Translations under genes and position numbers: made by a program
Shown: positions 1 to 6,678 of the stretch, piece after piece
Numbering within the stretch: position 1 is the stretch's first letter
Layout: every line of letters begins with the position of its first letter
The notes under the pieces: model-generated
Database searches by the model: none
Seen by the model: only the letters and a program-made list of their open reading frames with translations
Told to the model about the DNA's origin: nothing
Origin: Candidatus Rokuibacteriota bacterium
GTDB taxonomy: Bacteria > Methylomirabilota > Methylomirabilia > Rokubacteriales > CSP1-6
Reading direction: 5' to 3'
NCBI GenBank assembly: GCA_016201575.1
Contig: JACQCN010000129.1
Span: 1 to 6,678 of the forward strand
Length of the DNA stretch: 6,678 nucleotides

Positions 1-3000
1 GGATCGCCTGCTGGAGCGCGGGAACCCGCTGGCGCAGCGTGGCCACCGCGCTCTCGAGCGCGGCCACCGCGGCCTGGGCCTCGGCCAGCTCCTCGCCGAG
101 CCGGCGGACCTCGTCGTCGAGCTCGCGGAGCGCGCGCTTGCGCTGGAGCAGCGAGTGCTCCGCCGCCGACCCGTTGTCTCCCGGCGCCCGCCCGCCCCGG
201 AGCCGCCCCGTCGGCGAGAGCACCTCGCCCGCGCGCGTCACGTAGGTCGCGACGACCCCGTTGCGGCGCCAGAGCCGCTCGGCGTCGTCGAGGTGGTCGA
301 CGATGGCGACACGCCCGAGGAGGTAGTGGAGCAGCTCCGCGTTGGTCGTGCGCACCGCGCGAGCCACCCAGCGGACGCCGTCCTCGTCGTCGGGCACGGC
401 GGCGGCGGGTGGCAGCGTCTCGATCGGCACGAAGGTGGCGTTGCCCCCGCCCTCGGCACGGAGCATCGCGACCGCGTCGCGCGCCTGCTGGAAGCGCTCG
501 ACGACGATCCACTGGAGCCGCTCGCCCAGCACCGCCTCCACGGCGGTGTCGAGCCCCGCGGGCACCTCGATCAGATCGGCCACCGTGCCGACGATGCCCG
601 GCACGCGCGGCGCGCCGGCGTCGGTGAACATCGCCCGCACGCCGGGGACGTACCCTTCCCGCGCCCGCTCCAGGCGCTCGAGCGCTTCGAGGCTCGAGCG
701 CCGCGAGGCCAGCGTCACCCGCGTCTCCGCCAGTCGCGCCTGGGCCGCGGCGAGGCGCGGCTCGCGATCGGCGAGCAGACCTTCCAGCTCCGCGCCCTGC
801 GCCTCGAGCGAGGAGAGGATCGCACGGGCGCGATCCTGCTCGCTCTCGTGGAGCGCGAGCTGCGTGGCCAGGCGCTCGCCCTCGGCCCGGGCGTCGGCCA
901 GCTCCTGGGCCAGGCGCGCCGCGCGCCGCTCGAGCTGGGCCTGGCGCTCGCGCAGCTCGCCGCTCGAGCGGGTGAGATCGGCCTGCTCCGCCGCCACGCG
1001 CACCTGCTCGAGGCGGAGGGCCTCCAGGCGATCGCGGTCCTCGCCGAGCGCCGCGCGCTGGGCGGCGAGGCGAGCCTCGAGCGCCTCGGCGCCGCCGGCC
1101 CGCGCCTCGGCGGCCGTCACCGCGTCCCGCAGCGACGCGGACACGGACTCACGGTCCCCCGCTAGCGCGGCGATGCGCTCCTCGGTCGCCCGGATCTCCT
1201 CGCCGAGCCGCAGCTCCTCCTCGGCCAGCTCCCGGAGCTGCACGCCCATCTGCTCGCGGCGCTCGAGCAGCCGCTCCACCTCGCCCTGGACCTTCTGCAC
1301 GCTCTGGCGGAGATCGCCCAGGCGGTGCCCGAGGTCCTCCTGGGCGGCGCGCTGGGTCACCTCGCGCGCGCCGAGGGCGGAGAGCCGCACCCGCAACCCG
1401 CGCTCGGCGTCGGCCAGCCGGTCGCGCTCGGCCTGGAGCCGGCGGCCTTCCTCGGTCAGCGTCGCGTAGTCGGCGGCCACGATCGAGAGCGCGAGGGACT
1501 GCTTCTCGGCGTGGAGGACCTTGTACTGCTGCGCCTTCTTCGCCTGACGCTCGAGCGAGTTGAGCTGGCGCTTCACCTCGTCCATGACGTCGCGCACGCG
1601 CAGGAGGTTCTGCCGCGTCGCCTCGAGCTTGCCCTGGGTCTCGTGGCGCTGCTGCTTGTAGCGCGCGATCCCCGCCGCCTCCTCGATGAACACGCGCCGC
1701 TCGGAGGGCTTCGCAGTGAGGACGTGGTTCAGCTTGTCCTGGTCCATCACGGAGTAAGCCCGGGGGCTGGCGCCGGTGCCGGCGAAGAGGTCGAGGATGT
1801 CGCGGAGGCGGCAGACGCTCTTGTTGAGGAGGTACTCGCTCTCGCCGTCGCGATAGAGCCGGCGGGCCACGCTGACCTCGCTCCACGGCACCGAGAGCAC
1901 GCCGTCGTTCGCGAAGACCAGCTCGACCTCGGCCAGCCCCACCGGCTTGCGCGACGCGGAGCCGTGGAAGATGAGGTCTTCCATGCGGGTGCCGCGCAGC
2001 GACTTGGCGCTCTGCTCCCCGAGCGCCCAGCGCACGGCTTCTGAGATGTTGCTGTTGTGCACCACTACGTTGCCGGCCACGAAATTGTGGGTGTCCGTGA
2101 TAGTCAGGTCGTAGACCCAGGGCTCCGGCGGCATCGTCCGCTCGATCGCGACCACCTCGTCCCAGTACACGTCGGACGCGGCGAGCAAGCGGAGTTGGCG
2201 AATGAACACTCGCGCCGCCTCGGGATTCTTCCCGCTCGCCTCGATCAGGTCCGCCACCTCGGCGAGACCGGCACGGCTCGCGTCGCAGCGGCCCTCGGCG
2301 TAGGCCGCGACCTTCGGGTGAGTAGCGCGCACCCGCTTGATCACCAGGCCTCCGGCCGCCACCGCCGCGCGGACCAGCGGCGCGACGCCGGGCACGACGT
2401 CGAGATTCGGGTTCGAAGCCCGCGTGAGGCCGGCCACTGCGTCTAGCCGCGCTTGCTTTGAACCAACGAAGCTCAAGCGGGTGCCGAGGCGACGCACCTG
2501 GTCGCCGCCGTATACGTAGACCGAGTAGTAGATCCGGCGGCGGCGGGCCGCCGTGTTGGCGGCATATTTGGTCCGTGACCGGACGAGAGCGAACACGCCG
2601 AGCCTCAAGAGGAGCGTGCACACGCCGTCCGCCAGCGCCCGGCTTGCCGTCGCGTATTTAATGTACGGAACTTCGCTTCTGGCCATGCTGTTGCCCACGC
2701 AGATGAACCCGTCGCCTTCAAAGAGCCCGGAAAGGAATGCGGCGACGACATGATCCGGAGCCCCCATGATCTCGGCCGGCACCGTTTTTTCTGCGGATCC
2801 ACCACCCACCTTCACGCCGAAAACGCGATCGAGGAGCAGGCAGAGCGCGCGAGAGAAGACCAGGGTGTCGATCGCCCTGGGCTTGTATGTCGCCTGGACG
2901 ACGCGCACGCCGAACAGCTCCTTGGCCAGCCGGGAGAACTCCGCCGCCATCCACGCGTCGGTGTTGACGAACCACACCTGGTTCGACTTCGTCGTTTGGC

Positions 3001-3835
3001 CTTCCGCGAGGAGATAGCCGAGGAACCGGGCGAGGCGGGCATCGACTGCAGCAGGAACCCGGATGCGGGCCCGTCTCGTGGCCAGTCGATCGATCGGGAA
3101 GGGATCGAGGCCAACGGCCTCGGCGGCGCGGGCCAGGGCCGCGACGTTGACCGGCCGTCCCTGCGTCACGCGTTGGAGCTCGGCGGACTTGAACCCGGTC
3201 AGGACGGCGAGGCGCCTCCATCCCGACGCCCGTCGTTGCGCCGCCTCGAGCCACTCCTCGAGTGCCGGCGAGTGCGGGACGTAGATCCGATCCTCCGGGG
3301 CGAAGCGCGCGGCCACTGTCTCGGGCAGCGCTTCATCGTGCCCCTTGGCCGGTAGGGACCGGGGAACGGCAATCCGCACGCCCGTGACCAGTTCCTCGGC
3401 GGTCAGGACCTTGAGCGCACCGCGGTCGAGGGAGAAGAACGGATGATAGTGGGTCGTGACCACTTCCCTTCCCGATCGGGTGCGCACGCGGAGAAGGGAA
3501 GCTGGAGCGGACCGCCTGACGAACGCTTCGATAGGGCGCGGCTCGAGGCGCAGCGTGACCGGGTTGAGGGAGAGGACGTCGAGGCCGCCCGGGCCCGCGA
3601 CGGCCGCTACGCCGTCGTCGAAGTATCGGAAGTGATGAGCGCGGCCGAACCCGATCTCGACGAGCCTCCGGATCGGGAGCACCCGCCCATCGGCGAGGGC
3701 GACAGGGGTATCGCCGGAAAGGCATTTGCCCGCGCCGTTCGGCCCGACGATGGCGGTGATGCCGGGCAGGGCCTTGACGACCGTCTTCTCGGCGAACGAC
3801 TTAAAGCCTTGGATCACGATGGACTCTAGGCGCAT
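1..3835 (-). CDS. smc: Chromosome partition protein SMC, interrupted by an in-frame intein; 3' end outside window
   Basis: SMC proteins are dimeric ABC-type ATPases that organise and segregate the bacterial chromosome, usually with ScpA and ScpB. The reading frame is open from ATG 3835 to the window edge. It begins MRLESIVIQGFKSFAEKTVV and reaches the Walker A loop GPNGAGK at residues 31-37, where the intein starts. After the intein it resumes with SNISEAVRWALGEQS, the classic SMC continuation. In spliced numbering the Q-loop Gln is residue 142 (YSVMDQDKLNHV) and FIEEAAGIARYKQQ follows near 160. A long Glu/Arg/Ala-rich coiled coil runs from about 170 to 500, the hinge spans about 504-655, and the returning coil then begins. 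The window covers 37 + 684 extein residues of a usual total near 1,170-1,200. The signature motif and Walker B lie beyond the left edge. The start is supported by the family N-terminus, an in-frame stop at 3862-3860 and a GGAGG 3 nt upstream. The identification is very secure. Confidence 0.97.
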   Translation of the reverse strand, partial: MRLESIVIQGFKSFAEKTVVKALPGITAIVGPNGAGKCLSGDTPVALADGRVLPIRRLVEIGFGRAHHFRYFDDGVAAVAGPGGLDVLSLNPVTLRLEPRPIEAFVRRSAPASLLRVRTRSGREVVTTHYHPFFSLDRGALKVLTAEELVTGVRIAVPRSLPAKGHDEALPETVAARFAPEDRIYVPHSPALEEWLEAAQRRASGWRRLAVLTGFKSAELQRVTQGRPVNVAALARAAEAVGLDPFPIDRLATRRARIRVPAAVDARLARFLGYLLAEGQTTKSNQVWFVNTDAWMAAEFSRLAKELFGVRVVQATYKPRAIDTLVFSRALCLLLDRVFGVKVGGGSAEKTVPAEIMGAPDHVVAAFLSGLFEGDGFICVGNSMARSEVPYIKYATASRALADGVCTLLLRLGVFALVRSRTKYAANTAARRRRIYYSVYVYGGDQVRRLGTRLSFVGSKQARLDAVAGLTRASNPNLDVVPGVAPLVRAAVAAGGLVIKRVRATHPKVAAYAEGRCDASRAGLAEVADLIEASGKNPEAARVFIRQLRLLAASDVYWDEVVAIERTMPPEPWVYDLTITDTHNFVAGNVVVHNSNISEAVRWALGEQSAKSLRGTRMEDLIFHGSASRKPVGLAEVELVFANDGVLSVPWSEVSVARRLYRDGESEYLLNKSVCRLRDILDLFAGTGASPRAYSVMDQDKLNHVLTAKPSERRVFIEEAAGIARYKQQRHETQGKLEATRQNLLRVRDVMDEVKRQLNSLERQAKKAQQYKVLHAEKQSLALSIVAADYATLTEEGRRLQAERDRLADAERGLRVRLSALGAREVTQRAAQEDLGHRLGDLRQSVQKVQGEVERLLERREQMGVQLRELAEEELRLGEEIRATEERIAALAGDRESVSASLRDAVTAAEARAGGAEALEARLAAQRAALGEDRDRLEALRLEQVRVAAEQADLTRSSGELRERQAQLERRAARLAQELADARAEGERLATQLALHESEQDRARAILSSLEAQGAELEGLLADREPRLAAAQARLAETRVTLASRRSSLEALERLERAREGYVPGVRAMFTDAGAPRVPGIVGTVADLIEVPAGLDTAVEAVLGERLQWIVVERFQQARDAVAMLRAEGGGNATFVPIETLPPAAAVPDDEDGVRWVARAVRTTNAELLHYLLGRVAIVDHLDDAERLWRRNGVVATYVTRAGEVLSPTGRLRGGRAPGDNGSAAEHSLLQRKRALRELDDEVRRLGEELAEAQAAVAALESAVATLRQRVPALQQAI
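200..655 (-). other. SMC hinge (dimerisation) domain
   Basis: Spliced residues about 504-655 of SMC. The segment starts GYVPGVRAMF and continues PGIVGTVADLIEVP, LDTAVEAVLGERLQWIVVE, ATFVPIETLP and VAIVDHLDDAERL, ending with EVLSPTGRLRGG. This order of a GV segment, a G-V-a-dL-i-V segment, a pair of A-hE-hhG / q-hVV segments, a FhP strand and a closing Gly-Gly is that of bacterial SMC hinges. The domain joins two SMC monomers and takes part in DNA engagement. It is flanked on both sides by heptad-rich coiled coil, as expected for a full-length condensin-type SMC, and rules out the hook-bearing Rad50/SbcC family. Confidence 0.9.
2450..3034 (-). other. LAGLIDADG (DOD) homing endonuclease domain of the SMC intein
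   Basis: Intein residues about 231-425. The first dodecapeptide motif, LARFLGYLLAEG, ends near residue 242 with acidic Glu241. The second, FLSGLFEGDGF (330-340), carries acidic Asp338. Between them, EKTVPAEI (312-319) matches intein block D, with Lys313 as the usual active-site lysine followed by Pro. In this family the two acidic residues bind the divalent metal at the cleavage centre, and the enzyme cuts an intein-less allele so that repair copies the intein in. All three key positions are kept and the frame is intact, so the enzyme looks active rather than decayed. Its expected target is the uninterrupted smc sequence around the Walker A codons. Domain edges are approximate. Confidence 0.88.
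3107..3229 (-). other. Helix-turn-helix-like segment of the intein
   Basis: Intein residues about 166-206 read SGWRRLAVLTGFKSAELQRV followed by TQGRPVNVAALARAAEAVGLD. The spacing, a first helix, a TGF turn, a recognition-like helix, then a Gly-Arg-Pro turn and another helix, resembles Xre/HTH_3-type DNA-binding folds. It lies between the N-terminal splicing block B and the first endonuclease motif, where some large inteins carry accessory DNA-recognition modules. A role in helping the endonuclease grip its target is inference from pattern only; no structure prediction was possible. Confidence 0.45.
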
Positions 3836-3838
3836 ACC

Positions 3839-3843
3839 CCTCC
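3839..3843 (-). promoter_or_regulatory. Ribosome-binding site of smc
   Basis: GGAGG on the minus strand lies only 3 nt (GGT) before the ATG at 3835. The spacing is shorter than the usual 5-9 nt. No other start is available, because an in-frame stop occurs at 3862-3860 and the protein N-terminus matches the SMC family exactly from this Met. The tight spacing may lower initiation, which is inference. Confidence 0.6.
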
Positions 3844-3862
3844 GCCGAACAGCATCTGGTCA

Positions 3863-3892
3863 CAGATAGCACAGGGGTCGGAGGGCCACCAA
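3863..3892 (-). promoter_or_regulatory. Weak promoter-like pair upstream of smc
   Basis: On the minus strand TTGGTG (3892-3887) and TATCTG (3868-3863) are separated by 18 nt, and the second hexamer is preceded by TGC, giving an extended -10 appearance. Each hexamer matches only about half of the sigma-70 consensus, so this is a candidate only. It would place transcription start about 20-25 nt before the smc ATG. Confidence 0.2.
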
Positions 3893-3972
3893 CATAAAAA
3901 ACACCAGCGGTCGGGCTCCCGAAGGGTCAGCACCCCAAAATACGGGGTCGCCGGGGACTCAGGCCGGTGGCC

Positions 3973-3996
3973 TCAGCGGCCGTGGCACTTCTTGTA
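3973..3996 (-). pseudogene. Detached ancestral 3' end of secA (YKKCHGR-stop)
   Basis: The minus strand reads TAC AAG AAG TGC CAC GGC CGC TGA, i.e. Tyr-Lys-Lys-Cys-His-Gly-Arg-stop. This matches the usual end of SecA proteins, whose SEC-C zinc motif closes with KKYKKCHG or similar. The first 12 bases equal the secA codons at 4373-4362. Immediately upstream of the match there is no further secA similarity, so this is a severed tail and not a longer duplication. It is separated from present-day secA by the inserted DNA and is no longer translated as part of it. A chance 12-base match at this exact codon phase, followed by a family-typical ending, is very unlikely, but I could not align it to relatives. 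Confidence 0.65.
3985..3996 (-). repeat. 12-bp direct repeat, distal copy
   Basis: The minus-strand sequence TACAAGAAGTGC is identical to 4362-4373. It bounds the left side of the inserted DNA at the secA 3' end. The neighbouring bases differ on both sides, so the identity is exactly 12 nt. It may be a target-site duplication or an att core. Confidence 0.8.
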
Positions 3997-4337
3997 TGCC
4001 GAGGCAGCGCGCGAAGTATTCGACATTTCGCGACTGCCCCGCTACACCTTCGCCACCAAGTACTTGCCCGCGGGCGCGACCCCGCAGGAGATCGCGGGGC
4101 TGGCGGGACTCGCCTGTCGTCTCGTAGGGCAGGGCATCAGCTGCTCGGTGAGGTCGAGACTCGATGCAGGAGCCACGCAGGCCCCTTGGAGAGCGTCGTT
4201 CATCGGCGAACGGCCCGACGTCACGAGCTGCACACGCGTCTCGCCTGCTCGACCGTGAGAGGTCGCCATTCCTGCTTCCGGCGCTGCTGGCGCGCGTCTG
4301 CCAGTTTCGCGGAGACGGAACCCGTAGATCTAGTACA

Positions 4338-4361
<24 letters not shown>
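3997..4361. mobile_element. Putative insertion (about 365 bp) at the secA 3' end; remnant element
   Basis: DNA between two 12-bp direct repeats, inserted after the Cys763 codon of secA (numbered from the Met codon at 6650). It supplies the last seven secA residues (CYLKHNG) and the present stop. It has no long terminal inverted repeats beyond a TGC...GCA match, and no complete gene that I recognise. Two stretches are weakly suggestive of tyrosine recombinases. On the minus strand, in the secA frame just past its stop (4337-4221), is EWRPLTVEQARRV. On the plus strand (about 4030-4100) is RYTFATKYLPAG, similar to the RHTFAT box but lacking its normal His partner. They lie on opposite strands, which argues against one decayed integrase. 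The identity could be a deleted integrative element, a small non-autonomous element, or unrelated filler DNA. Confidence 0.5.

Positions 4362-6678
<2,317 letters not shown>

Larger units (their letters stand above)
2054..3724 (-). mobile_element. Intein (557 aa) inside the SMC Walker A motif, with LAGLIDADG homing endonuclease
   Basis: A self-splicing protein element translated within SMC. It begins at Cys1 (3724-3722) with block A, CLSGDTPVALADG. Block B is near residues 85-97 (GREVVTTHYHPFF, with the TxxH pair T91/H94). Block F is near 537-549 (VYDLTITDTHNFV), and block G ends VVVHN with the penultimate His556 and terminal Asn557. The next host residue is Ser (+1), a proper splicing nucleophile. 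Both boundaries lie in the same frame and no stop occurs in 1,671 nt. Removal rejoins GPNGAGK to SNISEA and restores a textbook Walker A. Block C (FLGYLLAEG) and block E (FLSGLFEGDGF) mark a homing endonuclease. Compared with the host gene, the intein uses more A/T-ending codons (ATT, AAA, TTG, AAT), which fits horizontal arrival. Splicing competence is inferred from intact motifs, not shown. At 557 aa it is large for a LAGLIDADG intein; the surplus lies in an HTH-like segment and a C-terminal stretch I do not recognise. Confidence 0.96.
3836..3972 (-). other. Intergenic region between ancestral secA stop and smc
   Basis: This 137-bp stretch has no credible coding frame. It contains short inverted repeats: AGGCC-GGT-GGCCT (3961-3973, touching the ancestral secA stop), ACCCC...GGGGT (3932-3948) and TCGGG-CT-CCCGA (3911-3922). 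A run of six A (3896-3901), read as six T on the minus strand, follows the last repeat after 9 nt. Together these could form a weak terminator for the upstream transcript. The hairpin loop is only 2 nt and the T-run is not adjacent, so I do not call a terminator. The smc ribosome-binding site and a weak promoter-like pair occupy its left part. Confidence 0.5.

Noticed and set aside
155..2621. Long open frames on both strands across smc (e.g. 155-1165 plus, 1149-2621 minus, 1325-2044 plus)
   Set aside because: These are shadows of a GC-rich coiled-coil gene: Arg/Ala/Glu-biased low-complexity proteins, antisense or out of frame to a perfectly continuous SMC reading frame.
2718..3829. Open frames overlapping the intein (2750-3355 plus, 2718-3254 minus, 3443-3829 plus)
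   Set aside because: All lie antisense to or out of phase with the intein, which has a full set of recognisable motifs. None shows a family signature.
2054..3835. smc disrupted by a gene insertion or frameshift (pseudogene)
   Set aside because: Both extein-intein junctions share one frame and no stop occurs across the insert, and the insert has complete splicing motifs. It is an intein, not a disruption.
3896..3922. Rho-independent terminator on the minus strand (TCGGG/CCCGA hairpin, then six T)
   Set aside because: The hairpin has a 2-nt loop and the T-run begins 9 nt after the stem. The geometry is poor, so it is mentioned only in the intergenic description.
4270..4326. tRNA-Leu-like string (GCGAAACTGGCAGACGCG on the minus strand)
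   Set aside because: It resembles a tRNA-Leu D-arm, but no matching acceptor stem, anticodon stem or T-arm could be found at the right distances, so it is not a tRNA gene.

Overview
The window is high-GC bacterial chromosome. It carries two conserved housekeeping genes on the minus strand, both cut by the window edges. Reading right to left, the first is secA (6678 to 4338, 5' end outside the window), the ATPase motor of the Sec protein-export pathway. After a non-coding gap of about 500 bp comes smc (3835 to beyond base 1, 3' end outside the window), the chromosome-organising SMC ATPase. The base composition and the strong G/C preference at third codon positions fit a GC-rich soil or sediment lineage. 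A SecA insert before the [16 protein letters not shown] motif suggests something other than a gamma-proteobacterium. I cannot place the phylum from this sequence.

The main discovery is that smc is interrupted in frame by a 557-residue intein (3724 to 2054). It sits inside the Walker A ATP-binding loop, between the invariant Lys and Ser of GPNGAGK|S. The intein has the hallmarks of a splicing-competent class 1 element: Cys1, block A and B motifs, and a C-terminal THNF...VVVHN followed by Ser+1. It also carries a LAGLIDADG homing-endonuclease domain with both acidic motifs and the block D lysine. An HTH-like segment precedes the endonuclease. The whole of smc is open with no frameshift, so the SMC ATPase should depend on protein splicing. 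After the intein the gene encodes the rest of the N-terminal ATPase lobe, the first coiled coil, the complete hinge and the start of the returning coil.

The second discovery is at the secA 3' end. A 12-base stretch encoding Y-K-K-C of the SEC-C zinc motif occurs twice, at 4362-4373 inside secA and at 3985-3996 in the gap. The downstream copy is followed by His-Gly-Arg-stop, a typical SecA ending. The simplest reading is that about 365-377 bp of DNA inserted into the last codons of secA, with 12-bp direct repeats (target duplication or att cores). The inserted DNA gave SecA a new ending, Cys-Tyr-Leu-Lys-His-Asn-Gly, which keeps a fourth zinc ligand. The insert holds no recognisable complete gene; two short stretches weakly resemble tyrosine-recombinase segments.

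The remaining 137 bp between the ancestral secA stop and smc holds the smc ribosome-binding site, a weak promoter-like pair and small inverted repeats. No RNA gene, CRISPR array or complete insertion sequence was found.
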